This document shows positions 28,526 through 36,451 of a stretch of DNA of 64,000 nt, piece after piece. The DNA is from Desulfocicer vacuolatum DSM 3385 (GTDB taxonomy: Bacteria > Desulfobacterota > Desulfobacteria > Desulfobacterales > Desulfobacteraceae), in assembly GCF_900176365.1 (NCBI RefSeq), contig NZ_FWXY01000012.1:1-64000 (forward strand), read 5' to 3'. The notes beneath the pieces were generated by a model. The model was not told the DNA's origin and searched no databases. It worked only from the letters and a program-made list of their open reading frames with translations. The position numbers and the translations under genes are program-made. Numbering within the stretch: the stretch's first letter is position 1; every line of letters begins with the position of its first letter.

Positions 28526-29434
28526 TTGGGAATTTTTAACAGTCTGAAAAAAGGACTTACTAAAACCCGGGAAATCCTTCTCACCGACATAAACGATCTG
28601 TTTTCCCCGGAAAGGGCAATTGATGATGACCTCCTTGAAGAACTGGAGGAAATTTTGGTCATGTCAGATCTTGGTATGGATATAACCATGGAAATCATGG
28701 AAAAAATATCCAAAAAAGCCAAAAAACTAAAAACGGCAGATGAGCTTAAATCCATTCTCAAGGAAGAACTTAAATCTTTGTTTCCCCAGACCACATCCAC
28801 AGAAACTGAAACCGCCTCCCCCGTTCCCCGGGTGATCATGGTGGTGGGGGTAAACGGCACGGGCAAAACCACCACCCTTGGGAAACTGGCGGTGAAACTC
28901 ACGGGCCAGGGTCAAAAGGTTCTCATTGCCGCTGCCGACACCTTCCGGGCCGCTGCCGTTGAGCAGCTGCAAATATGGGCCAATCGCGCCCAGGTCAAAA
29001 TGGTCAAGCACAGGGAAGGAGCAGATCCTGCAGCTGTGGCCTTTGATGCGGTGGAGGCTTCCATGGCCCGGGGAATTGATACCCTGCTCATAGACACGGC
29101 CGGACGGCTCCACACCCAAAAGAATCTCATGGAAGAGCTTAAAAAAATCAAGAGATCTGTGGGCAAGCGCCTGCCCGGTGCTCCCCATGAAGTATTAATG
29201 GTGCTGGATGCCACCACCGGACAAAACGCCCTGTCCCAGGCAAAACTATTTAATGATGCCGTGGGAATCACAGCCCTTGCCCTGACCAAACTTGACGGCA
29301 CAGCCAAAGGCGGGGTGGTTGCCTCGGTGGCAAAAACCATGGATGTGCCATTAAAATACATTGGTGTGGGAGAAGGTATGGAAGATCTTCAGGATTTTGA
29401 TGCCACCCTGTTTGTCAATGCACTTTTTGATTAG
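28526..29434 (+). CDS. ftsY: Signal recognition particle receptor FtsY
   Basis: A 302-residue SRP GTPase that receives ribosome-SRP complexes at the membrane. The N domain covers about 1-95. The G domain has the P-loop GVNGTGKTT (108-116), DTAGR, a DATTGQNA motif and TKLDGTAKGG. The long acidic A domain of E. coli FtsY is absent, as in many bacteria. The start is TTG 28526 with GGAG about ten bases upstream. Confidence 0.95.
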   Translation: MGIFNSLKKGLTKTREILLTDINDLFSPERAIDDDLLEELEEILVMSDLGMDITMEIMEKISKKAKKLKTADELKSILKEELKSLFPQTTSTETETASPVPRVIMVVGVNGTGKTTTLGKLAVKLTGQGQKVLIAAADTFRAAAVEQLQIWANRAQVKMVKHREGADPAAVAFDAVEASMARGIDTLLIDTAGRLHTQKNLMEELKKIKRSVGKRLPGAPHEVLMVLDATTGQNALSQAKLFNDAVGITALALTKLDGTAKGGVVASVAKTMDVPLKYIGVGEGMEDLQDFDATLFVNALFD

Positions 29435-29446
29435 GTTGCCGGCAGA

Positions 29447-29568
29447 AAAGAATATACAGGGATGCACAGGATTCTTATTCGTATTCAAGGCGGGGTGTCC
29501 ATGCATAGTGCTTCTATGTATGGACACCCCGACACGCAAGACGAAAAAAGCAGGCAGGTATATTCTTT
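29447..29568. repeat. Repeat family C, copy 1 (symmetrical, 122 bp)
   Basis: Ends are a perfect 11-base inverted repeat, AAAGAATATAC and GTATATTCTTT. In the middle is a hairpin, GGGGTGTCCAT...ATAG over CTAT...ATGGACACCCC. A related copy is at 34250-34374. It lies between ftsY and the YebG-like gene, whose promoter must be inside or just after it. Confidence 0.8.
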
Positions 29569-29596
29569 GATAAAAATAGACTTAAAGGAGTAAGAA

Positions 29597-29995
29597 ATGG
29601 CTGTCATCGTTAAATATGTCGTTGTCAGAGATGGAGACGAAAAAATGACATTTGCCACAAAAAAAGAGGCCGATGCCCACGATAAAATGCTGGATATCGC
29701 AGAGAACCTTTATCAATTTCTCAAAACCGAAAACATGGATCTTTCCGAAGAGCAAATTGACGATCTCTCCCTGTGTCTGGCAAAAAACAAAACTGTACTG
29801 CTCCAGCTTCTGAAGGGAGGAAAATACCCCCAACCGGCTAAAACCGGTGACACAAAAAAGGTAGAAACCGCCCCAACCGTGAAAAAGACAGGGAAAAAAG
29901 AGACAAAAAAGAGCAATGAATCGGTAAAAACCGATGAGGACACCGGGGGAAAAAAGAAGACAACAAAGACAGGTAAACAGAAAAAAAGCGCCTGA
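29597..29995 (+). CDS. YebG-like protein with lysine-rich tail
   Basis: A 132-residue protein. The first 95 residues match the YebG family, known in E. coli as a small SOS-induced protein of unknown function: VKYVVVRDGDEKMTF, TKKEADAHDKMLDIA and LLKGGKYPQP. From about 97 to the end it is almost entirely Lys, Thr, Glu and Gly, a basic low-complexity tail (many KK and TKK units) that suggests nucleic-acid binding. AAAGGAG precedes the ATG. I found no convincing LexA box upstream. Confidence 0.8.
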   Translation: MAVIVKYVVVRDGDEKMTFATKKEADAHDKMLDIAENLYQFLKTENMDLSEEQIDDLSLCLAKNKTVLLQLLKGGKYPQPAKTGDTKKVETAPTVKKTGKKETKKSNESVKTDEDTGGKKKTTKTGKQKKSA

Positions 29996-30004
29996 CAAAA
30001 CAAA

Positions 30005-30033
30005 ATACCCCCAGCCAACGGCCGGGGGGTATC
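30005..30033 (+). terminator. Hairpin after the YebG-like gene
   Basis: ATACCCCC and GGGGGGTAT are complementary arms around a GC-rich loop, followed by a T-containing stretch. It is placed as a terminator ten bases after the stop. Confidence 0.65.
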
Positions 30034-30046
30034 CATTTATTATGGG

Positions 30047-30171
30047 GTGATCATAAGCTGGGCCACTATACGTGAAATAAAATTTTACTAACTTCAAAGT
30101 GCTGTAATTACAGCTATTAATTTTTACCTCTAAAATTTTACTACAAAATGGCCCATGTTATGACCAAGCCC
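30047..30171 (+). repeat. Repeat family D, copy 1 (MITE-like)
   Basis: Imperfect terminal inverted repeats: the left end reads GATCATAAGCTGGGCCACTA and the right end, on the other strand, GGTCATAACATGGGCCATTT. The interior is AT-rich with no frame. The inverted second copy is at 40896-41024. It abuts the end of ackA. Confidence 0.8.
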
Positions 30172-30175
30172 AATA

Positions 30176-31390
30176 TTATTTCTTCTGCGCCTGGAGAATA
30201 TCAACAACCTCCTGGGCAATCTGAAGTTCTTCATTGGTGGGAATTACCCAGATCTGAACCCGGCTTTCCGGCGTGTGCAATGCCTTGGGTTCTGAAATCC
30301 TGCCCCGGTTCTTTTCCAGATCCAGTTCCATGCCAAGCCCGGACAGATCGGCACATACCCCGGCCCTGACAATGTCATCATTTTCACCGATTCCGGCAGT
30401 GAAAATAATACCGTCCACCCGGCCAAGGGCAGCCATGTAGGCACCGATGTACTTTTTTACCTGGTAGGTAAACATGTCAACGGCAAGCTTTGCACGCTGA
30501 TTTCCGTTTTCTCCGGCATCATGGATATCCCGCATGTCGTTCATGCCGCAAATACCCTTGAGACCACTTTTTTTGTTAAACAGCGTATCCATTTCATCAA
30601 CGCCCATGCCGGTGTTTTCCATGACATAACGCTGGATGGCAGGATCGATGTCACCGGTGCGGGTTCCCATCATCACACCGGCAAGGGGGGTCATCCCCAT
30701 GGAGGTATCTATGCACCGGCCTTTTTCCACAGCAGAAATGGAGCAGCCGTTGCCCAGGTGAACCGTGATGAGGTTCAGCTCATCAACGGGCTTATCCATG
30801 TGGACGGCAGCGGCCCGGGCCACATACTTATGGGAAGTGCCATGGAATCCATAGCGACGGACCCGCATTTTCTCATAGAATTCATAGGGTAAGGCGTAGA
30901 GAAATGCCTTGGCCGGCATGGTTTGATGAAACTCTGTGTCAAACACAGCAATATTGATAATCCCGGGGAACAAAGCCTCGGCAACGTCAATACCCATAAG
31001 ATTTGGGGGATTGTGCAGCGGTGCCAGGGGATTATTTTTCTCAATGCTTTTTTTGATATCTGCATCAATGACAGTGGCGGCACGGAAATCCTCTCCACCC
31101 TGAACCACCCGGTGGCCGATGGCATTGATCTCATCCTTGTTTTTGATCACACCGGCATGTTCATCAATGATTAAATCAGCCACCAGGTGCATGGCATCTC
31201 GATGATCGGCTATTTTTTCTTCCCGAACAAATTTTTCCGGGGCCGCACCGGTGAGTTTTTTATGGGTAACCACCCCCAGCGTATCCCCGATTCTCTCCAC
31301 GACCCCACCGGCCATGACCTTATTTTCCTGCATGTTAAGGAGTTGATATTTCAAGGAGGAGCTTCCGGCATTGATCACAAGTACAATCAT
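30176..31390 (-). CDS. ackA: Acetate kinase
   Basis: A 404-residue ASKHA-fold kinase that interconverts acetate plus ATP with acetyl phosphate. The N-terminal NAGSSS motif (7-12), the FDTEFHQTMP motif and the HLGNGCS phosphate motif are intact. No pta gene is adjacent. Instead it is followed upstream by a GntR regulator and an aminotransferase of taurine-pyruvate type, so a role in converting acetyl phosphate from sulfonate breakdown is possible but unproven. Confidence 0.96.
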   Translation of the reverse strand: MIVLVINAGSSSLKYQLLNMQENKVMAGGVVERIGDTLGVVTHKKLTGAAPEKFVREEKIADHRDAMHLVADLIIDEHAGVIKNKDEINAIGHRVVQGGEDFRAATVIDADIKKSIEKNNPLAPLHNPPNLMGIDVAEALFPGIINIAVFDTEFHQTMPAKAFLYALPYEFYEKMRVRRYGFHGTSHKYVARAAAVHMDKPVDELNLITVHLGNGCSISAVEKGRCIDTSMGMTPLAGVMMGTRTGDIDPAIQRYVMENTGMGVDEMDTLFNKKSGLKGICGMNDMRDIHDAGENGNQRAKLAVDMFTYQVKKYIGAYMAALGRVDGIIFTAGIGENDDIVRAGVCADLSGLGMELDLEKNRGRISEPKALHTPESRVQIWVIPTNEELQIAQEVVDILQAQKK

Positions 31391-31403
31391 TATATTTTCC
31401 TAT

Positions 31404-32114
31404 TTATCTATGTTGATTATTTCGACTGGCTTTTTGATTAACAATGTCCCTGGTTTTCATGGCATGGAATTTTACAATATAGTCTTCCTGGGCTGCATAG
31501 GACCAGTGCACATCCACAAGCACAGAAGCCGCCCCTTCAGGGTCACCGTTTTTAAGACAATTGATAAAATCAACGTGTTCCCGGCAATTTCGCCGTTCCC
31601 ATTCACGAATATAAATTTTGGTGGGAAAATCGTATAGATGCTGTTTCACCGGAAGAATGGTTTTTTTGATGAGCGCGTTGTCGGACAGTCCCACATAAAC
31701 ATTATGAAATTCAAGGTTGGATTGAAAAAAACATTCAAAATTGTTCTCTTCAATTTCCCGGAGCATCTTTTCATTGAGTGCTTCCATTTTTTCTATGTGG
31801 GCCGGAGTGATCATATCAAAACAATTCTTAACAATGGATGCTTCCAGTGCTCCCACCAGCTCGTAGGCATTTTTAACATCTGTCAGGGTCAATCCGTTCA
31901 CCCTGACCCCCCGACGGGGTAATATGGTTACAAATCCTTCCAGCTCCAGAAGAATCAAGGCATCCCGCAACGGTGTCTTACTGATGCCCAGCTGTTCGGC
32001 AATTTTACCGATATTGATTGTGGAGCCAGGTAAAAACACACCGCGGTTCATCTGTTCCCGCAAATATTGATAGACCTGCTCACTTAAAGATAAAACTTTC
32101 AATTTCTGACTCAT
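31404..32114 (-). CDS. GntR-family regulator, FCD type
   Basis: A 236-residue transcription factor with an N-terminal winged helix (about 8-75, including GKIAEQLGISKTPLRDALILLE) and a C-terminal all-helical FCD ligand domain with metal-binding His residues. Such proteins usually repress catabolic operons until a small acid binds. It is 13 bases from ackA on the same strand. A perfect palindrome at 34037-34066, in the regulatory gap upstream of the aminotransferase gene, is a candidate operator. Confidence 0.9.
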   Translation of the reverse strand: MSQKLKVLSLSEQVYQYLREQMNRGVFLPGSTINIGKIAEQLGISKTPLRDALILLELEGFVTILPRRGVRVNGLTLTDVKNAYELVGALEASIVKNCFDMITPAHIEKMEALNEKMLREIEENNFECFFQSNLEFHNVYVGLSDNALIKKTILPVKQHLYDFPTKIYIREWERRNCREHVDFINCLKNGDPEGAASVLVDVHWSYAAQEDYIVKFHAMKTRDIVNQKASRNNQHR

Positions 32115-32417
32115 TTTTACATACCTAATGTTTTCTTTTTTTTATAAAAAACTCTTTCGTAAAACTGTAGAGAATTTCTATCTTTGTTGTGGGCAGAAGG
32201 CAGAACCGGGTCAGAATAAAATCTGACTGTGGCAGTTTATATGAAAAAAGATGCGGCAGTTAAATTCAAATACCAACATTGATTTTTCAACACTTATGAA
32301 AATCCATGATTCTGCGTCCGCCAAGGGATTATTGCAATTTTTGCCGTAGAAGGTAACTGACTGTATGGCTGCCGTCAAGGGGGGATTTGAAAAGAGTCAC
32401 CCTTTTGGAGAAATGAC
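32115..32417. other. Gap upstream of the GntR regulator gene
   Basis: No gene seen. Repeat copy A4 occupies 32141-32243 and is close to the regulator start, so it lies in its presumed promoter region. The rest shows nothing I can name. Confidence 0.6.
32141..32243 (+). repeat. Repeat family A, copy A4 (divergent)
   Basis: Contains CTTTGTTGTGGGCAGAA, CGGGTCAGAATAAA and TCTGACTGTGGCAGTTTATA with a small insertion after GGGCAGAA. Confidence 0.65.
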
Positions 32418-32446
32418 AAGAGCCTGTTAAAAAGCCACAGGCTCTT
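32418..32446 (-). terminator. Hairpin after the class III aminotransferase gene
   Basis: AAGAGCCTGT and ACAGGCTCTT form a perfect 10-bp stem with a nine-base loop. On the minus strand it follows the aminotransferase stop by about 60 bases. The T-run is weak. Confidence 0.6.
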
Positions 32447-32505
32447 GGAGAATCTTATGTTTAAGGGAATTTAACGCATGCAAATCCCCTTAAATCTTGC
32501 ATGTA

Positions 32506-33918
32506 TTAGCAGGAGAATGTTTTTTTGATGGCAGCTCTTACTGCAGCAACAATCTCATCCACCTCTTCTTTGGTGATGGTCAGGCAGGGGGCAAAGTTCA
32601 TAATGGTGTTCATGCCGGGAAGGCTGGAATTGGTTCGACCCACAATAACGCCCTGGCCCATGACATTACCCATTAATGCGCCCATTTCACCCTCTGTGAT
32701 GGGGGTGTTGCTTTCCTGATCTTTTACAAACTCAATGCCGCAAAAAAGGCCCACACCGCGAACATCACCCACCACGGGAAGATCTTTCAGGGTTTTGAGC
32801 TGTTCAAGGAGGTAAACACCGACCTCTTTACTGTTTTCCACCAGATTTTCATCTTCAATGATCCGGGTGCTTTCCAGGGCAGCAGTCATGGCAGAGGTAC
32901 ATCCACCATAAGTACTGATGTCACGGAAGTAGTTCATCCGGGTCTCGGCATTGGCAGGATCATTGAGGAAAATATCATAAATTTCCTGTTTTACAACAGT
33001 GGCGGACAATGCTTCATAGGAAGAGGCAAGGCCCTTGGCCATGGTGACCATGTCCGGGTCCACATCATAGTGGGAGTGTCCCCAGAATTCACCGGTACGA
33101 CCGAATCCACACACAACTTCATCCATGATGAGCCACACACCGTATTTTTTACAGATATCCTGAACAATGGGATAATACTCTTTCACCGGAGGAAGAATAC
33201 CGCCACCTGCGGTGATGGGCTCCACAATGAGTGCGCCCACGGTTTCAGGTCCTTCCTTGAGGATCACATCTTCAACGGCGTGGGCACATTCCATGTTACA
33301 TTCAGGATAGGTCTTGTTATAGTTACATCGATAGCAAAGACACTGGGGCACTTCAACAAATCCGGGAACAAAGGGCCCAAAGTCATTTTTACGTTCAAAC
33401 TGTCCTGTGGCGCTCAAAGCGGCAATGGTGGTGCCGTGATAGTCACGATCCCGGTAAAGAATTTTCTCTTTTCCCTTACGGGCAGGATCAATTTTTGATG
33501 CCTGACGCACAATTTTAAAGGCCTTTTCATTGGCCTCTGAACCGGAATTGGAAAAGTAAACCTTTTGAAGACGGGGAAGTTTTTCAAGAAGCTTGTTCGC
33601 AAACTTGATGGAAGGAACATTGCCGAACACACCGGCAAAATAAGGCATTTTTTTCAACTGGGCACAAACGGCCTCTGCAATGGAATCACGGCCATACCCC
33701 ACCATAACACTCCACACACCACCGGAAGTGGCATCCAGGTACTCTTTGCCCCGGATATCAGTCACGCGTAACCCCTTACCTTCAACAATGATCATCTGCT
33801 CTTGCTGTTCAAAACATTTATGGGGTTTCAGGTGATGCCAAAGACTTTCTTTATCGCCTTTTACCATCTCTTCCACGTCATATTCAAGCCAGTCTGTTGT
33901 TGTTCCCATGCCACTCAC
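32506..33918 (-). CDS. tpa: Class III aminotransferase, taurine-pyruvate type
   Basis: A 470-residue PLP enzyme of the omega-aminotransferase group. The PLP lysine is Lys295 in MAKGLASSYEALSA, and DEVVCGFGRTG is at 266-276. The N-terminal WHHL..H and SGGVWSVMVGYGR stretches resemble taurine-pyruvate aminotransferases of anaerobes such as Bilophila, which make sulfoacetaldehyde and alanine. A cysteine-rich insert at about 193-211 (CLCYRC...C...C) is notable. The neighbouring GntR regulator and ackA fit such a pathway, but xsc and sulfite-release genes are not in the window, so the substrate is uncertain; beta-alanine or other omega-amino acids are alternatives. Confidence 0.65.
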   Translation of the reverse strand: MSGMGTTTDWLEYDVEEMVKGDKESLWHHLKPHKCFEQQEQMIIVEGKGLRVTDIRGKEYLDATSGGVWSVMVGYGRDSIAEAVCAQLKKMPYFAGVFGNVPSIKFANKLLEKLPRLQKVYFSNSGSEANEKAFKIVRQASKIDPARKGKEKILYRDRDYHGTTIAALSATGQFERKNDFGPFVPGFVEVPQCLCYRCNYNKTYPECNMECAHAVEDVILKEGPETVGALIVEPITAGGGILPPVKEYYPIVQDICKKYGVWLIMDEVVCGFGRTGEFWGHSHYDVDPDMVTMAKGLASSYEALSATVVKQEIYDIFLNDPANAETRMNYFRDISTYGGCTSAMTAALESTRIIEDENLVENSKEVGVYLLEQLKTLKDLPVVGDVRGVGLFCGIEFVKDQESNTPITEGEMGALMGNVMGQGVIVGRTNSSLPGMNTIMNFAPCLTITKEEVDEIVAAVRAAIKKTFSC

Positions 33919-34036
33919 TCCTTAATCTTAAAAATTTTATAATATGGCCTTTTAACCGTAATTCCCAGGGAATCACCCCAGGTTATCAATTCAATTGAGC
34001 ATGCATAAAATCAATTCGTTTTAATAATTTAAAACG

Positions 34037-34066
34037 ATCTGATGTCTAAAATATCAGACATCAGAT
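34037..34066. promoter_or_regulatory. Candidate operator: perfect 11-bp inverted repeat
   Basis: ATCTGATGTCT and AGACATCAGAT flank eight AT-rich bases (AAAATATC). A symmetric site of this size about 120 bases upstream of the class III aminotransferase start fits a dimeric regulator such as the GntR protein encoded at 31404-32114. Binding is inferred. Confidence 0.55.
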
Positions 34067-34249
34067 TCATGTCAAGAAAATTCTTGCATTTAGACATAAA
34101 AAATATTATTGGTCAAAATAAAACCGATATGGTATACGATTATAATAAATATCATCCATTAAAATAAAAAGGCAGCCAAACAGATCTTATTTTGATAAAA
34201 GCCACCCAGTGACAAGAAAAGATGCCCGGTCCCGACAATAAAGTCATTG

Positions 34250-34374
34250 TCAAATAAGAATACCGGGATGCCCATGGTTTTTATTCATATTCAAGGCAGG
34301 TTTTCCATGCCCCACGGTTCTATGTATGGAACGGCCAACCCGGAAAACAGATAAAAACCAAGCAGACTCTTTGA
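34250..34374. repeat. Repeat family C, copy 2 (degenerate)
   Basis: Shares GGGATGC, TTATTC.TATTCAAGGC, TCTATGTATGGA and CTCTTTGA, in the same order, with copy 1 at 29447-29568. The terminal and central inverted repeats are decayed. It lies directly upstream of the D-amino acid cluster. Confidence 0.55.
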
Positions 34375-34409
34375 CACAAACAGTTTAAAATAAGGAGACA
34401 ACAAGACAC

Positions 34410-35261
34410 ATGGATATCTATTACATTGACGGACAATTCATTGAAGAAGACAAGGCAACCCTGTCAGCCAAAGACATCACCGTACTCAGGGGGTTTGGCG
34501 TATTTGATTTTCTGATCACCTACAACAAACGTCCCTTTTATCTGGAGGCTCATGTGGCCCGCCTTGAGAACTCTGCCAAAAAAATCGGATTAACCCTCCG
34601 GCATACCAACGCTGAAATCTGTGACATTGTCCACCGGGCCATTGGAAAAAACCCCCACCATGATGAGTCCAATATCCGCATTGTCTACACCGGCGGTATC
34701 AGCCCCGACGGTGTAACCCCCCGGGGAAATGGCAAACTCATGGTCATGGTCACGCCCAAATATGTACTTCCGGAATGGTGGTACACGGACGGAGCCGCTG
34801 TCATCACCGTGGAAATGGAACGCTTCATTCCCGAATCCAAGAGCACCAACTATCTTTCTGCTGTATTTGCCCAGCAGGAAGCCCATAAAAAGGGAGCCAT
34901 TGAAGCCATTTATGTGGACCGTGAAAACCGGGTTCTGGAGGGCACCACCACCAATTTATTTGCTTTTAAAGGCAATACCGTCATCACCCCCCCCGATGCC
35001 ATGTTACCCGGCATCACCCGCAGTGTTGTCCTGGAATTGATCAAAGAGAAGTTCACCCTGGAAATGCGTCACATTGACATGGCAGAACTTAAAGAGATGG
35101 ATGAAATTTTCATCACTGCTTCCAACAAAGAGATTGTTCCTGTGATAAAAATAAATGACATGGTTGTGGCAGATGGAAAACCCGGCAAAAAGACCCGACA
35201 GGTCATGGCTCTTTTTAGAGATTACACCACAGCCTATGGACAACAGAGAAAGGCGTCCTGA
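34410..35261 (+). CDS. Class IV aminotransferase, D-amino acid / branched-chain type
   Basis: A 283-residue fold-type IV PLP enzyme. The PLP lysine lies in ESKSTNYLSAVFAQQEA (about residues 136-152), and the cofactor-binding EGTTTNLFAF follows. Length and motifs fit D-alanine aminotransferase or branched-chain aminotransferase; sequence alone does not decide. Being the first gene before alanine racemase (one-base overlap) and other D-amino acid enzymes points to a D-amino acid aminotransferase that makes D-glutamate or another D-amino acid from D-alanine. AAGGAG lies upstream of the ATG. Confidence 0.8.
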   Translation: MDIYYIDGQFIEEDKATLSAKDITVLRGFGVFDFLITYNKRPFYLEAHVARLENSAKKIGLTLRHTNAEICDIVHRAIGKNPHHDESNIRIVYTGGISPDGVTPRGNGKLMVMVTPKYVLPEWWYTDGAAVITVEMERFIPESKSTNYLSAVFAQQEAHKKGAIEAIYVDRENRVLEGTTTNLFAFKGNTVITPPDAMLPGITRSVVLELIKEKFTLEMRHIDMAELKEMDEIFITASNKEIVPVIKINDMVVADGKPGKKTRQVMALFRDYTTAYGQQRKAS

Positions 35262-36451
35262 TGTCTCCTCGTAACACCGCATTTTTGCCCCAGACAGCCA
35301 TGAATGTAGATCTTTCGGCACTGAGCCACAACCTTAGAGAACTTCGAAAAAAAACGCCCGGGTCCACAAGAATCATGGCGGTGATAAAGGCCGATGCCTA
35401 TGGGCACGGTGCCGTGGCGGTTGCCAGAGCCATCCTTGACCAAGGCGTTTCATTTCTTTGCGTCTCCAGAATTTCCGAAGCTGTGGAGTTAAGAAACGCT
35501 GCAATTGATGCCCCCATCCTGCTCTTTGGGAATGCCCTGCCCTCCCAGGTGCCCTATATGATCCAAAATAATATAAGGGCCACTGTGGCCTCACTGGATT
35601 TTGCCCAAATGATCTCCCGGGAGGCTGTCAAGTGCGGCGGAACCATCAAGGTTCACATCAAGGTGGACACAGGCATGGGACGTCTGGGGATTTTGCCCTC
35701 GGCTCTTTCCGTAAAACCCCTTGTGAACGGCCAAGGCCCGGCCGAGGAAGAAATTGCGTCCATTTCCCGGCTGCAGTGCCTGGATCTGGAGGGTATTTAC
35801 ACCCATTTTGCCAATGCTGACAGCCGAGACAAGACACACACCATGGGCCAGATAGATCTTTTCTCAAACCTCATAGAACGTCTTGAAATCCGAAACATTT
35901 GTCCACCCCTTCGCCATTCTGCCAACAGCGCCGCCATCCTTGAGCTTCCCGGTGCCCACTATAATATGGTCCGGGCCGGCATTGCCCTTTATGGGCTCTG
36001 GCCTTCTGATGAAGTGGATCATGGTATGGCACAATTAAAGCCGGTGATGTCCATCACATCCACCATCATTCATCTAAAAAAAGTACCCCGCAATTTTAAA
36101 ATCAGCTATGGCAGTACACACGTCACCCCCGAAGAAACAATTATTGCCACTGTTCCCATTGGGTATGCAGATGGCTATAACCGTCTGCTCTCCTCCAGGG
36201 GACAAATGATTGTAAAAGGCATAAAAGTTCCGGTGGTGGGCCGGGTGTGCATGGATTTCACAATGATTGATGTGGGGACAGTTCCCAATGTACAGGTGGG
36301 CGAGAAAGTCACCGTCCTTGGCCATCAGGGAAATGTCAGGGTCAGTGCCGATGACATTGCCCGGCTGTGCAACACCATTAATTATGAAGTGGTGGCATCC
36401 CTCAACCGGAGAATACCCATCAGATACATCCATGGAAAGGAGAATAGATAA
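35261..36451 (+). CDS. alr: Alanine racemase
   Basis: A 396-residue fold-type III PLP enzyme that interconverts L- and D-alanine. The PLP lysine is Lys43 in VIKADAYGHGA, and the catalytic tyrosine lies in the ISYGSTHVT stretch near residue 277. HANSA-like (HSANSAAI) and MVRAGIALYG motifs are intact. The ATG shares its A with the stop of the aminotransferase gene, so the two are coupled. In this cluster it would feed D-alanine to the aminotransferase and to the ligase. Confidence 0.95.
   Translation: MSPRNTAFLPQTAMNVDLSALSHNLRELRKKTPGSTRIMAVIKADAYGHGAVAVARAILDQGVSFLCVSRISEAVELRNAAIDAPILLFGNALPSQVPYMIQNNIRATVASLDFAQMISREAVKCGGTIKVHIKVDTGMGRLGILPSALSVKPLVNGQGPAEEEIASISRLQCLDLEGIYTHFANADSRDKTHTMGQIDLFSNLIERLEIRNICPPLRHSANSAAILELPGAHYNMVRAGIALYGLWPSDEVDHGMAQLKPVMSITSTIIHLKKVPRNFKISYGSTHVTPEETIIATVPIGYADGYNRLLSSRGQMIVKGIKVPVVGRVCMDFTMIDVGTVPNVQVGEKVTVLGHQGNVRVSADDIARLCNTINYEVVASLNRRIPIRYIHGKENR

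Larger units (their letters stand above)
33919..34409. other. Divergent regulatory region between two aminotransferase genes
   Basis: About 490 AT-rich bases with no gene, separating the class III aminotransferase (minus) from the D-amino acid cluster (plus). It contains the perfect palindrome at 34037-34066 and repeat copy C2 at 34250-34374. Promoters for both directions should be here; I could not fix their boxes. Confidence 0.6.
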
